A stretch of DNA of 64,000 nucleotides from Chryseobacterium sp. LJ668 (GCF_019613955.1 NZ_CP080443.1:2899001-2963000); one strand, 5' to 3'; numbered from the stretch's first letter, positions 24,646-33,601 are shown. Numbers and translations are program-made. The notes: generated from the letters alone by a model not told the origin.

Positions 24646-26010
24646 CTAAGCTGTTTCATCTTCTTTACTTCTGATTTCCGCAAGAAAATTCATTTTCAAA
24701 ACATCATAAAGAGAATGCCTGCTGACTAAAATGGATAATATAGAAGAAACCATTCCGGCCAACATCAAATGGAAGATCAATGAATGGCGGTCGGTCATTT
24801 CTAAAACAATAATGGCTGACGTAAATGGTGCTCTCGTAATTCCGGTAAGAAAGGCAACCATTCCTGCAAGAATGACAACATTGGTTTCATTTGGAGTTAA
24901 ATGAATAGCCCCCGAAATGACAGAACCGATACTTGCACCCGCCGTTAATGCCGGAGCGAAAATTCCGCCTGCACCTCCGGAAGTGAATGATAGGGCAGGA
25001 CCCAACATTCTCAGAACAGGAACATACCAATCTTCATGCTTATCCTGAGTGAAAAGTACACGCTCCATGATTTCTTTTCCTGAACCTAAAATTTCACGAC
25101 TTATAAAGAAAGAAATGCATGCAATAATTAAAGCGCAACCCATTAGAAATAAAACATTTGATTTGTCGGTTTTCAGTGTTCTTTTTTTCCAGTCATTCAT
25201 TTTCAACATAATTACAGAAAGCTGGCTTGCTAAGATTCCTGCAACTCCTCCTACCAAGATAATAGGAAACATCACCATCAGTGAAACGTCATTGGTTTTT
25301 GGATACCCTAAATAAAGATATGAGCCTGCCAATGTCTGCGCCGTTAAACCTGCAATAATAACTGCAGTGAAAAGTGCAGTTTTAAAATAATTGATATGCG
25401 TTTTTGAAAGTTCTTCTACGGCAAATACAATTCCGCCGAGTGGAGTGTTAAAAGCTGCTGCCAATCCTGCTGCGGCTCCGGTCATGATCATGTTTTTCTT
25501 CGAAATTTTAGGCCACCATTCCGGAAGATATTCATTAACTTTTCTGAAAATAGAACCTGCTATCTGAATGGTAGGACCTTCTCGTCCGACTGCGCCACCA
25601 CCGATTACTAAAACAACGGAAGAAATGATTTTAAAAACGATAATCTTTAAGCTTAAAAGGCTTCGTATTTTTTTATGCTCTTTAGGATTTGCCAGTTCTA
25701 CTGCTGCCATCACCTGCGGAATACCGCTGCCTTTCGCATACGGTGCAAATTCTTTTACCAGCCACCAGGAAAGTACAAAACCAACCGGAGCAATCAGGAA
25801 AATCATCCAGTCTTGCCAGTTGAGAATAAAGTGCAGAAGATTTTCACCCCAGGCAAATACTTTTGCGTACATCACGGCAAAAAAACCTGTAATCACCGAA
25901 CCGATCCAAAATGGAATTGCCTGAAGCAGATTTTGTTTCAGGTGTTCGTTTCGGATGTTGTCAAAAGATTTTTTAAGACTTGTTCGGAAGTAGATGAATA
26001 TTCTACGCAT
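24646..26010 (-). CDS. ClC-family chloride channel/antiporter
   Basis: 454 residues with about ten to twelve hydrophobic segments. The selectivity motifs are all visible: GSGIPQVM, GREGPTIQ with the gating glutamate, and GGAGGIFAPALTAGASIG. The inner proton-pathway glutamate position (VFAVEEL) is also kept, which favours a chloride/proton exchanger over a passive channel. There is no C-terminal CBS pair, unlike many longer relatives. The protein acts in the inner membrane in acid or osmotic balance. It is a single gene with a -7 box only four bases before its ATG. Confidence 0.93.
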   Translation of the reverse strand: MRRIFIYFRTSLKKSFDNIRNEHLKQNLLQAIPFWIGSVITGFFAVMYAKVFAWGENLLHFILNWQDWMIFLIAPVGFVLSWWLVKEFAPYAKGSGIPQVMAAVELANPKEHKKIRSLLSLKIIVFKIISSVVLVIGGGAVGREGPTIQIAGSIFRKVNEYLPEWWPKISKKNMIMTGAAAGLAAAFNTPLGGIVFAVEELSKTHINYFKTALFTAVIIAGLTAQTLAGSYLYLGYPKTNDVSLMVMFPIILVGGVAGILASQLSVIMLKMNDWKKRTLKTDKSNVLFLMGCALIIACISFFISREILGSGKEIMERVLFTQDKHEDWYVPVLRMLGPALSFTSGGAGGIFAPALTAGASIGSVISGAIHLTPNETNVVILAGMVAFLTGITRAPFTSAIIVLEMTDRHSLIFHLMLAGMVSSILSILVSRHSLYDVLKMNFLAEIRSKEDETA

Positions 26011-26014
26011 ACTT

Positions 26015-26022
26015 CAAATTTA
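26015..26022 (-). promoter_or_regulatory. -7 box of the ClC gene; leaderless arrangement
   Basis: The minus strand reads TAAATTTG, followed by only four bases (AAGT) and the ATG at 26010. Confidence 0.5.
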
Positions 26023-26125
26023 GTTTAATTTTTATTAAATCAAAAAATAAAGTAGTTATAATCTTATTAAAATTTACAAATTCGTAATCTTTTAATAGAT
26101 GTTTAGAAGCAGTTATACTCATTCA

Positions 26126-26155
26126 TAAAAAAACCTTCGAAAAAATTCGAAGGTT
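26126..26155 (-). terminator. Intrinsic terminator after the E2 gene
   Basis: AACCTTCGAA and TTCGAAGGTT form a perfect ten-base-pair stem with a four-base loop. A T tract follows on the minus strand. Confidence 0.88.
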
Positions 26156-26192
26156 ATATTTAACAACTTTAGCAATTACTACTACTAATTAT

Positions 26193-27512
26193 TTATATCT
26201 CGGTGTTCAAATCCCAGTTTTGAAGGTAATCATGAACATGTTTCAGCATCATTCCACCCAAAGAACCGTCTACTACTCTGTGATCGTAAGAGTGAGACAT
26301 AAACATCAACTGACGGATCGCGATTACATCACCATCCTTAGTTTCAAGAACAGCAGGTTTTTTCACAATGGCTCCGATTGCCATAATTGCAACCTGCGGT
26401 TGAGGAATAATTGGAGTTCCCATCAAGTTTCCAAAGCTGCCAACGTTAGATATCGTGTATGTTGCTCCTTGAGTATCTTCGGGTCTTAATTTTTTATTTC
26501 TTGCTCTGTAAGCCAAATCGTTGATTGCTTTCGCTAATCCAGAAAGTGATAACTGATCAGCATTTTTGATTACAGGAACGATAAGGTTTCCATCTGGTAA
26601 AGCAGTTGCCATACCGATGTTGATGTTTTTCTTTTTGATGATATTGTCACCGTTAATCGAAACATTGATCATTGGGAAATCCTGAATTGCCTTTACAATT
26701 GCTTTCACGAAAATCGGCATGAAAGTCAGTTTTTCTCCTTCACGCTTTTCGAACATATCTTTGTTTTTCGCTCTCCATTTTACAACGTTGGTTACGTCAG
26801 TTTCAATGAAAGAGGTAACGTGAGGAGCGATGTGTTTTGCTTTCACCATGTTTTCAGCGATGATTTTTCTCATTCTGTCCATCGGAATGATTTCGTCACC
26901 TGCAGCTACAGAAATTGTAGAAGCCGGAGCTGAAGTTACCGATTGTGGAGTAGACGCTGCCTGAACCGGAGCCGCTTGTTGCTGAACCGCCTGTTGAGGC
27001 TGGTTTCCTCTGTTGGAAACGTGTGATAAAATATCTTCTTTGGTAATTCTTCCTTCTAAACCACTTCCTTTGATGGTTTTCAGTTCAGCTTCAGAAATAT
27101 TTTCCTGCTGAGCAATAGATTTTACAAGAGGTGATAAATAAAGATCTCCGGAGAATTCTACGTGGGAAGTAGCTGTTGGGTTTAAAGGCTCTTCAATTGC
27201 TTTAATAGTTTCTGCATCGGGAGCAGTGGTCTCAGTTTTTATTTCTTCAGAAGCTGTACTTCCGCCTTCTCCTTCAATTTCTAAAATGGCGATGGCTTCA
27301 CCTACTTTTGCAACTTCGTCTTTCTGCTTCAGGATCTTTACGATTTTCCCCGAAACAGGTGTCGGTACATCAGAATCTACCTTGTCTGTTGCAATTTCTA
27401 CTACCGAGTCATCTTCTTTTACCTGATCACCTTCATTGAATAACCAAGTGATTACCGTAGCTTCCATCACGCCTTCACCCATAGAAGGAAGCAATAATTT
27501 ATATTCTGCCAT
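26193..27512 (-). CDS. 2-oxoacid dehydrogenase E2 (dihydrolipoamide acyltransferase)
   Basis: 439 residues. The lipoyl domain at 1-78 begins YKLLLPSMGEGVMEATVITW and has the modified lysine in EIATDKVDSD. The E3-binding domain is at about 124-162 (YLSPLVKSIAQQENISEAEL). A Gln/Ala-rich linker at about 170-205 leads to the catalytic domain, which ends HSYDHRVVDGSLGGMML with its catalytic His and Asp. The sequence type (PSMGEGVME) fits a branched-chain or pyruvate complex rather than the 2-oxoglutarate one encoded at 16668. No E1 gene is adjacent, so the complex cannot be fixed from context. Confidence 0.9.
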   Translation of the reverse strand: MAEYKLLLPSMGEGVMEATVITWLFNEGDQVKEDDSVVEIATDKVDSDVPTPVSGKIVKILKQKDEVAKVGEAIAILEIEGEGGSTASEEIKTETTAPDAETIKAIEEPLNPTATSHVEFSGDLYLSPLVKSIAQQENISEAELKTIKGSGLEGRITKEDILSHVSNRGNQPQQAVQQQAAPVQAASTPQSVTSAPASTISVAAGDEIIPMDRMRKIIAENMVKAKHIAPHVTSFIETDVTNVVKWRAKNKDMFEKREGEKLTFMPIFVKAIVKAIQDFPMINVSINGDNIIKKKNINIGMATALPDGNLIVPVIKNADQLSLSGLAKAINDLAYRARNKKLRPEDTQGATYTISNVGSFGNLMGTPIIPQPQVAIMAIGAIVKKPAVLETKDGDVIAIRQLMFMSHSYDHRVVDGSLGGMMLKHVHDYLQNWDLNTEI

Positions 27513-27532
27513 TTTCTAATTTTAGATTTTGA

Positions 27533-27540
27533 CAAATATA
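27533..27540 (-). promoter_or_regulatory. Candidate -7 box of the E2 gene
   Basis: The minus strand reads TATATTTG, 20 bases before the ATG at 27512. Confidence 0.5.
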
Positions 27541-27575
27541 TAAAAAAAATCGGTTTTTTTATGAAATAGATAATG

Positions 27576-28403
27576 CTAGAAAAATTCGATGTAAATATTT
27601 TCGCCGACATTTAATCCGAAAAGGGTTTTGGCGCCGTTCTTTTTACTGCCTTTGTAAATGGTTAATTCGAGTTGCTGACTGTCATTGAAAATAGCTGCAG
27701 ACTGCCCATGGTATTCGGTTTCTCTGTCCCAGTCTGCAACTACCTCGGTATGACTATAGTAGATTTTCGATAAACTTAAGTTTCTGAACTTTATTGTGAA
27801 TTTTTCGAAACCTTTTGCCAAAGTTTCAAAGAATTCTCTACTGATATTTGATATTATATTTCCGAAATTATCAATGTACATTACTTCGCCGATAATCATT
27901 TTTTCTGCCTCGTTATAAACAGGTTTTGGAAATAAAAGCTGCTTTACATCTTCTATTTTTCTTCCAATGACTTCCGGAAGTCCACCATTTGCTAAATGTA
28001 CCGCAACGGGAACGAAAACATCCGTAGAAGTAAAATTGACGATATCATCAAATCTGTTGTTCAGCGTAATTTCGTAGATCGCTTCAGGTTTAATATCGAA
28101 AAAAATCAAGCTTAATAAACCGTTGTCCGAAGCCAAAAAATACGAGCCGTCTGCTTTGTACACAATATTTCTCCTTGACTTGTGAAAAAAGCTGTCGACT
28201 GCTACGATATGAATAGTTCCTTTTGGAAAATAAGGATAGGCATTTCTTACAATATAAGAAGTCTGAATAAGATTATATGCCTGAATATCATGACTGATGT
28301 CGATGCTGTTTACCTGAGGATTCAAAGACAGGATTTTCCCTTTCATAGCCGAAACTCTGTAATCTAAACGTCCGAAATCTGAAGTAAGGGTAATAATTGA
28401 CAT
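27576..28403 (-). CDS. SAM hydroxide adenosyltransferase-like protein (DUF62)
   Basis: 275 residues. The start SIITLTSDFGRLDYRVSAMKG matches the N-terminal signature of the DUF62/chlorinase-fluorinase superfamily, followed by HIVAVDS and a C-terminal beta domain after VMYIDNFGNIISNIS. The non-halogenating members hydrolyse S-adenosylmethionine to adenosine and methionine. The extra loop that marks true fluorinases or chlorinases is not evident. The biological role is poorly understood. It is divergent from phoH with a 124-base gap and has a TAAATTTG box upstream. Confidence 0.85.
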   Translation of the reverse strand: MSIITLTSDFGRLDYRVSAMKGKILSLNPQVNSIDISHDIQAYNLIQTSYIVRNAYPYFPKGTIHIVAVDSFFHKSRRNIVYKADGSYFLASDNGLLSLIFFDIKPEAIYEITLNNRFDDIVNFTSTDVFVPVAVHLANGGLPEVIGRKIEDVKQLLFPKPVYNEAEKMIIGEVMYIDNFGNIISNISREFFETLAKGFEKFTIKFRNLSLSKIYYSHTEVVADWDRETEYHGQSAAIFNDSQQLELTIYKGSKKNGAKTLFGLNVGENIYIEFF

Positions 28404-28422
28404 GAATAATCTGATAGAACTG

Positions 28423-28430
28423 CAAATTTA
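28423..28430 (-). promoter_or_regulatory. Candidate -7 box of the DUF62 gene
   Basis: The minus strand reads TAAATTTG, 19 bases before the start at 28403, in the divergent interval shared with phoH. Confidence 0.45.
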
Positions 28431-28527
28431 TCTAAAATAAAAGAAAAGAATTAAATAATGTGGATAAGAATTTGATTTAAATCCGAAAAAAAACTTTTAA
28501 ATTTAAAATCTAAAATAAAATGTTTGC

Positions 28528-29484
28528 ATGTTTGAATTAACGTATGATTTAGAAGATATTGATTCGAAAAACTTCTACGGAGTTAATAACCAATATTTCA
28601 ATTTAATAAAATCCAGCTTTCCAACGCTTAAAATTACCGGCAGAGATCACCACATTTTTGCTATGGGAAATCAGGAAGCATTAGATATATTTAAACAGAA
28701 ACTCGATGATATTGTGAGTTTCATTTCAAAAAACAATTCTATAGGGCTCAAAGATGTAGAAAACTTTCTGAATCTTAAAGATGAGAACGAAAAACATTTA
28801 GTTTTCGATCAGGATATCATTGTAAAAGGCGTTAACGGAAAAATAATTAAAGCAAAAACAACCAACCTCAAACGACTGGTTAAAGAAACCGAAAAAAAAG
28901 ATATGGTTTTTGCGATAGGCCCTGCAGGAACAGGGAAAACATATACGAGTGTTGCTTTAGCTGCAAGGGCATTAAGAGATAAGGAAGTAAAGAGGATCGT
29001 TTTGACGAGACCAGCAGTAGAAGCCGGTGAAAGCCTCGGATTTTTACCCGGAGATCTGAAGGAAAAGCTTGATCCGTATTTACAGCCATTATATGATGCA
29101 CTTCGCGACATGATTCCGCATGAAAAACTGGAAGGTTTTATGGAGAAGAAAATCATCGAGGTTGCTCCGCTGGCTTTCATGAGAGGGCGTACTCTTGATG
29201 ATGCTTTTGTAATTTTGGATGAAGCTCAGAATACAACCCACGCTCAAATGAAAATGTTTCTGACGAGAATGGGGATGAATGCTAAATTTATTATCACGGG
29301 CGATCCGACACAAATCGATTTACCGCCAAAACAGCATTCCGGCTTAAAAGAAGCTATGAGAATTCTGAAAGATGTTAAAGAAATTGGTTTTGTATATCTG
29401 ACAGAGGAAGATGTAGTACGTCATCCTGTGGTGAAAAAAATTATTTTGGCTTACAACGAAGAAGATAAAAAGACGAGGGAATAA
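28528..29484 (+). CDS. PhoH-family ATPase
   Basis: 318 residues. The N-terminal 100 residues are KH-like, as in PhoH/YbeZ. The P-loop is GPAGTGKTYTSVALAA at about 131-146, Walker B is VILDEAQNT, and ITGDPTQIDLP is the sensor region. It is an ATP-dependent, helicase-like protein in RNA metabolism. In many bacteria it sits with ybeY and other rRNA maturation genes, but here it stands alone next to a divergent SAM hydrolase. The family assignment is firm. Confidence 0.93.
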   Translation: MFELTYDLEDIDSKNFYGVNNQYFNLIKSSFPTLKITGRDHHIFAMGNQEALDIFKQKLDDIVSFISKNNSIGLKDVENFLNLKDENEKHLVFDQDIIVKGVNGKIIKAKTTNLKRLVKETEKKDMVFAIGPAGTGKTYTSVALAARALRDKEVKRIVLTRPAVEAGESLGFLPGDLKEKLDPYLQPLYDALRDMIPHEKLEGFMEKKIIEVAPLAFMRGRTLDDAFVILDEAQNTTHAQMKMFLTRMGMNAKFIITGDPTQIDLPPKQHSGLKEAMRILKDVKEIGFVYLTEEDVVRHPVVKKIILAYNEEDKKTRE

Positions 29485-29521
29485 AGTATATATGATATTT
29501 TCCATAAATGCTTAAAAATAT

Positions 29522-29551
29522 TTTGCGAATCCATAAAAAGTGATATATTTG
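29522..29551 (+). promoter_or_regulatory. Promoter of the first outer-membrane barrel gene
   Basis: TTTG at 29522-29525, an 18-base spacer and TATATTTG at 29544-29551 form a full -33/-7 pair, 30 bases before the start at 29582. Confidence 0.65.
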
Positions 29552-29581
29552 CGATCATAAAATTTGTTAAAACTTTAAACT

Positions 29582-30250
29582 ATGAAAAAATTATTATTGG
29601 TTGCTGCTTTTGCTTTTTTAGGTAACGTAGCGGTGAAAGCTCAAGAAGTAAGATTCGGCGCAAAAGCAGGATATTCTATGTCTACAATTAAATATGAAAG
29701 CGATTTGGGATCTGAAAGTTCTGATCCTGTTCATACTTTTTATGTTGGAGGTTTAGTAGAATATAAATTAAGTGATAAATTTGGTATTCAGGGAGAAGTA
29801 TTATATTCACCACTAGGAGGTAAATACGTAATTAAAGAAGAGGATGAAGACGATCCAGATACCTTTTTTAACTTGAAAACAAAAACTACTTTAGGTACTT
29901 TATTGATTCCGGTTTCTGCAAAATATTTTATAACTGAAAATCTTTCAGTTTCTGCAGGTGCAAGTTTTGGGGTAATTCTTTCAGCTAAGCAAGAAACAGT
30001 ATTTGATGGAGGTTTTAATATTCCTGGTGTCGAGATTGGTACAGATAATGAAATGGATATTAAAGATCAGACAAACACATTAAATATTGCTCCTTTCATC
30101 GGTGCAGAATATATGTTGGAAAATGGATTATTCTTTGATGCAAGATATAACTTAGGTGTTTCTAATCTTGCTAAAAATCCAGAATTTAATGAAACAGCTA
30201 AGAACAGCTTTTTACAAGTTGGTGTAGGTTTCAAATTCGGAGGAAACTAG
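29582..30250 (+). CDS. Outer-membrane beta-barrel protein (OmpA/OmpX-like barrel)
   Basis: 222 residues. A signal peptide covers residues 1-20 (KKLLLVAAFAFLGNVAVKAQ). The mature protein alternates hydrophobic residues and opens with VRFGAKAGYSMSTI, the usual first strand of the PorT/OmpX-like small barrels of Bacteroidota. It ends with a strand in VGVGFKFGGN with an aromatic residue near the C-terminus. No periplasmic domain is visible. Ligand and role are unknown. It is the first of three neighbouring barrel genes, each with its own terminator. Confidence 0.85.
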   Translation: MKKLLLVAAFAFLGNVAVKAQEVRFGAKAGYSMSTIKYESDLGSESSDPVHTFYVGGLVEYKLSDKFGIQGEVLYSPLGGKYVIKEEDEDDPDTFFNLKTKTTLGTLLIPVSAKYFITENLSVSAGASFGVILSAKQETVFDGGFNIPGVEIGTDNEMDIKDQTNTLNIAPFIGAEYMLENGLFFDARYNLGVSNLAKNPEFNETAKNSFLQVGVGFKFGGN

Positions 30251-30274
30251 ATTTAAAATAACATACAGATTATT

Positions 30275-30305
30275 AAGCAGAACAATTTTTGTTCTGCTTT
30301 TTTTG
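30275..30305 (+). terminator. Intrinsic terminator
   Basis: AAGCAGAAC and GTTCTGCTT form a nine-base-pair stem with a seven-base loop, followed by T. Confidence 0.88.
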
Positions 30306-30381
30306 TGGTGTGGTACCTTGCGGCATCTGTTTTGCTATTATGTGAATCATAATGTTAATAACAAATTTTTAATTAATAACT

Positions 30382-30903
30382 ATGAAAAAACTATTATTAC
30401 TGGGTGCATTTGCTTTCTTTGGCAGTGCAGCTCATGCACAGGAAGGTTTAAAACTGGGGGGTCATATCGGGGCTCCGGTAGGTGATGCAAGCAAATATGC
30501 GTCTTTCACATTTGGTGTGGATGGTGCTTATATGTGGAATATTGCTAAAAACTTTGATCTTGGTGTAGCGACAGGATATTCGCATTTTGTTGGTAAAGAT
30601 TATGATTTTAAAGGTAACAGATATAAATCGGATGACTTTGGTTTTATACCTGTTGCAGTAGCCGGAAAGTACAGATTTGCTAAAGCTCCTATTTTTGTTG
30701 CATTAGATTTAGGATATGCTGTTTCTGTAAAAGATGGGGTAGACGGTGGATTGTACGCACAACCAAAATTTGGTTATAAGACGACTAAGTTAGAATTGTA
30801 TGTAGGTTATCAGACTATTGGAAGCAGGAGAGATTTTGACAGAGAAAGGATAGAGAATAATTTTGGAGCCATTAACTTTGGAGTCAATTTCTTTTTAAAG
30901 TAA
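30382..30903 (+). CDS. Small outer-membrane beta-barrel protein
   Basis: 173 residues. The signal peptide (KKLLLLGAFAFFGSAAHAQ) is nearly the same as that of the gene upstream, which points to a shared origin. The mature protein begins GLKLGGHIGAPVGDASKY and shows eight or so amphipathic strands, ending GAINFGVNFFLK with a C-terminal aromatic strand. It is shorter than its neighbour and has no acidic loop region. The function is unknown; it is probably a minor surface or structural protein. It is a single-gene unit closed by a terminator at 30927. Confidence 0.82.
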   Translation: MKKLLLLGAFAFFGSAAHAQEGLKLGGHIGAPVGDASKYASFTFGVDGAYMWNIAKNFDLGVATGYSHFVGKDYDFKGNRYKSDDFGFIPVAVAGKYRFAKAPIFVALDLGYAVSVKDGVDGGLYAQPKFGYKTTKLELYVGYQTIGSRRDFDRERIENNFGAINFGVNFFLK

Positions 30904-30926
30904 AATATTTAAATATAGATCATAAT

Positions 30927-30957
30927 AAACTCCAATTGAAGAATTGGAGTTTTTTTG
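30927..30957 (+). terminator. Intrinsic terminator
   Basis: AAACTCCAATT pairs with AATTGGAGTTT around a four-base loop, followed by a run of T. Confidence 0.9.
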
Positions 30958-31076
30958 TTAATATTTTTAAATTGTATGTATTTAATTCTCAGATATGCGA
31001 GTTTTCTCCAAAAAAGTCAATGTTGATGGGTGATTTTTATCATGTTAACAAATTTTAATATTACATTTTGACATTA

Positions 31077-31084
31077 TACATTTG
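31077..31084 (+). promoter_or_regulatory. Candidate -7 box of the third barrel gene
   Basis: TACATTTG matches TAnnTTTG and lies 27 bases before the start at 31112. It overlaps the apparent TTG start of a longer frame, which argues for the ATG at 31112. Confidence 0.5.
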
Positions 31085-31111
31085 CACCCAGAAAGTATAA
31101 AATTATTCAAA

Positions 31112-31726
31112 ATGAAAAAATTATTAATTGCTAGTGCTGTTGCACTTTTCGGTTTATCAAACGCTCAAATCGCTAAAGGAGCTACTTATTTATCTGGAAC
31201 TGTTAGTTATTCTTCTACAGAAGATAACAATGAGGATACAAAAATCGAAGACTTCAGAATCGTACCTACTGTAGGTTATTTTGTTGCACCTAACTTAGCT
31301 ATTGGAGCAGGACTTGGATATGCTTCAAGCAGCGAAAAAGTTACTTACAATGATGGTTTTGAAAAAGGTACTCTTTCTGCATTTGTAGTTGAGCCTTTTG
31401 TAAGAAAATACTGGACTTTAGGAGATAAATTATACATTTTCGGTCAGCTTTCAGTTCCTATGGAATTTGGTAATGCTAAATATGAAGAAACTGAAAATAA
31501 CAACTCATTCTCTGAAAAAGTAAACTACAATTCATTCGGTGTTTCTGTAAAACCAGGTTTAGATTATTTCTTAAACAAAAACTGGACTATTGAAGCAACA
31601 ATCGGAGAATTTGGTTACAACACCACAAAATGGGATGTTGAAGGTGCTCAGAACACCAATAATTTCAACTTCGGTTTGAACCTTGCTAATGTAGGTATCG
31701 GTGTAAAATATGTTTTCGCTAAGTAA
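31112..31726 (+). CDS. Outer-membrane beta-barrel protein
   Basis: 204 residues from the ATG at 31112. I chose this over an in-frame TTG at 31082 because it begins the signal peptide KKLLIASAVALFGLSNAQ cleanly. The mature part starts GATYLSGTVSYSS and contains an acidic loop (EDNNEDTKIEDF), then barrel strands, and ends VGIGVKYVFAK with the final aromatic strand. It resembles small porin-like Bacteroidota proteins. It is the third barrel gene in a row. The level of identity to the other two looks low outside the signal peptide, so any duplication is old. Confidence 0.83.
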   Translation: MKKLLIASAVALFGLSNAQIAKGATYLSGTVSYSSTEDNNEDTKIEDFRIVPTVGYFVAPNLAIGAGLGYASSSEKVTYNDGFEKGTLSAFVVEPFVRKYWTLGDKLYIFGQLSVPMEFGNAKYEETENNNSFSEKVNYNSFGVSVKPGLDYFLNKNWTIEATIGEFGYNTTKWDVEGAQNTNNFNFGLNLANVGIGVKYVFAK

Positions 31727-31748
31727 TTGGTAAAATATAAATTAATAT

Positions 31749-31779
31749 AAATCCTGAGATTTTTCTCAGGATTTTTTTT
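31749..31779 (+). terminator. Intrinsic terminator
   Basis: ATCCTGAGA and TCTCAGGAT form a nine-base-pair stem with a short T loop, followed by eight T. Confidence 0.9.
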
Positions 31780-31804
31780 GTTCAAATATCTTCCAACTTA
31801 AAAT

Positions 31805-31821
31805 TTTATAAAATCTTTATG
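31805..31821 (+). promoter_or_regulatory. Candidate KdpE-type operator upstream of the kinase gene
   Basis: TTTATA, five bases (AAATC) and TTTATG. The first 15 bases are identical to the site upstream of kup at 35923. From memory, the E. coli KdpE operator has half-sites TTTATA and TTTACA five bases apart. It ends 36 bases before the kinase start. Confidence 0.45.
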
Positions 31822-31857
31822 CTTAAATAGTTATTTTTACCCCACATTTTAATTTCA

Positions 31858-32928
31858 TTGATCACATCACTAAAAGCTCAATATAGTCAATATTTTTCAA
31901 GCGTATTATCCATATTGCTTGTTTCTGTGCTTTGTTTCGTAGTGCGAGATGAAATCAATTACCGGGTTGCTGCACTTATTCTTTTGCTTACAGTTTCAGT
32001 AGTTGCCATGCTTTTTGATATTCTTCCTGTACTTTTATCGGCCTTTTTAAGCGCAGTAATTTGGAATTACTTTTTTATTCCCCCACAATTTACTTTGCAT
32101 ATCAGCAGTACAGAAGATCTTTTGATGTTTCTCTCATATTTTTTTGTGGCATTACTCAATGCAGTTTTGACCTTCAAAATAAGACAGGCAGAGCGAAAAG
32201 CCAGGGACAAAGAAGAAAAAGAACAGACAATAAAATTGTATAATACGCTGCTGAATTCTTTATCGCACGAATTGAGAACCCCAATTGCAACTATTTTAGG
32301 AACTGTTGATACATTGAAAGATTCAAATCATAAATTAAATACGCTGCAACAGATGGATTTGCTGAATGATATTGATATCGCAACCGTGCGTCTCAACCGA
32401 CAGGTAGAAAATATCCTGAACATGAGCCGTATAGAAAGTGGTATTCTGAAACCAAAATCAGACTGGTGCGACGTCAATGAGCTGGTCAATGCCGTAATCC
32501 AAAAAATAGATTTAACGGAAGGTCATAAAATAGTATTTGCAGAAAACGAAAATCTGCCATTTTTTAAACTAGATATCGGTTTTACCGAGCAGATTTTACT
32601 AAACATTTTGCACAATGCAGTTCATTATACACCAGCTAACTCATGGATTGAAGTTCTTGTTATTCATGATTCTGAAAACTGTAAAATTGTAATTTCGGAC
32701 AACGGAAAAGGCATTCCTGAAAGCGAACATATTTTAATCTTTGATAAATTCCGTAGACTTCCGGAGAGCAAAACTGGCGGCAGCGGGCTTGGTTTATCGA
32801 TCGTAAAAGGATTTACAGAAGCACAAGGTGGAAAAATACAGCTGCAGAATAACATTCCGAACGGTGCGGTTTTTATCATCGAAATTCCCGCAGAAACATC
32901 TTACATAAATAGTCTGAAAAATGAATAA
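31858..32928 (+). CDS. KdpD-like sensor histidine kinase lacking the N-terminal KdpD sensor domain
   Basis: 356 residues from TTG; an in-frame stop at 31828 and the lack of ATG before residue 51 leave TTG as the best start. Four closely spaced membrane segments (about 14-105) correspond to the DUF4118 region of KdpD. The kinase core follows: H-box SLSHELRTP with His137, N-box ILLNILHNAVHYTPAN, and G boxes DNGKGIPE and GGSGLGLSIV. The cytoplasmic KdpD and USP-like domains of the roughly 900-residue classic protein are absent, as is the GAF domain. It overlaps the response regulator gene by eight bases. A role in potassium or turgor control is inferred from this similarity and from kup downstream. 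Confidence 0.85.
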   Translation: MITSLKAQYSQYFSSVLSILLVSVLCFVVRDEINYRVAALILLLTVSVVAMLFDILPVLLSAFLSAVIWNYFFIPPQFTLHISSTEDLLMFLSYFFVALLNAVLTFKIRQAERKARDKEEKEQTIKLYNTLLNSLSHELRTPIATILGTVDTLKDSNHKLNTLQQMDLLNDIDIATVRLNRQVENILNMSRIESGILKPKSDWCDVNELVNAVIQKIDLTEGHKIVFAENENLPFFKLDIGFTEQILLNILHNAVHYTPANSWIEVLVIHDSENCKIVISDNGKGIPESEHILIFDKFRRLPESKTGGSGLGLSIVKGFTEAQGGKIQLQNNIPNGAVFIIEIPAETSYINSLKNE

Positions 32929-33601
32929 ACATGAGATTTTAGTAGCTGACGATGAAGCTCAGATCAGAAAACTTCTTCAGATTACATTAGAAAGCAATGA
33001 TTATAAAGTTCGTCTGGCAACGACAGGAAAAGAAGCGCAGATTCTGGCTGCCAATCATCCGCCGGAGCTTATCATTCTTGATCTTGGATTACCGGATAAA
33101 AGCGGCCATATCGTTTTAAAAGAGCTTCGCGAATGGTACAATAAAGCTATTCTTATTTTATCTGTAATTGATAACGAAGAAGACATCGTTTCTGCCTTAG
33201 ACAACGGTGCTACAGATTATCTGACCAAACCTTTTCGCACGGCGGAACTCATGGCGCGGATTCGTGCTGCTATCCGCAGAAATAATGTAGAAAATGATGA
33301 TTCTAATATGAAGATCGGAGAACTTGAAATTGATATTATCTCCCGTACAGCCAAAAAAAGCGGTGAAGTCTTAAAAGTGACTTCCACAGAGTTCAATTTA
33401 CTTTCACTTTTTGCAAGAAATGAAGGAAGAGTTTTAACCCACCAATTCATTTTAAAAGAAATCTGGGGCGTAGGATTTCAGACTGAAACTCAATATTTGC
33501 GAGTGTTTGTTGGTACCTTACGCAAGAAAATCGAAGATAATCCCAATCAGCCGAAGTATATTGTGACGGAAAGTGGAGTGGGTTATAGATTTGGGAAGTG
33601 A
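32921..33601 (+). CDS. KdpE-like response regulator, OmpR/PhoB family
   Basis: 226 residues. The receiver domain has the acidic pair Asp10-Asp11, phosphorylation site Asp54 in LIILDLGLPDKSG and the conserved Lys in TDYLTKPF. A winged-helix domain follows (VLKVTSTEFNLLSLFARNEG and TQYLRVFVGTLRKKIEDNP), ending with the wing YIVTESGVGYRF. The sequence is of the KdpE type. It is translated by overlap with the kinase and should receive phosphate from it. Two matching operator-like sites, at 31805 and 35923, are candidate targets. Confidence 0.9.
   Translation: MNKHEILVADDEAQIRKLLQITLESNDYKVRLATTGKEAQILAANHPPELIILDLGLPDKSGHIVLKELREWYNKAILILSVIDNEEDIVSALDNGATDYLTKPFRTAELMARIRAAIRRNNVENDDSNMKIGELEIDIISRTAKKSGEVLKVTSTEFNLLSLFARNEGRVLTHQFILKEIWGVGFQTETQYLRVFVGTLRKKIEDNPNQPKYIVTESGVGYRFGK

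Noticed and set aside
28809..29313. Minus-strand frames opposite phoH
   Set aside because: They are antisense to the P-loop and Walker B region of a clearly coding gene.
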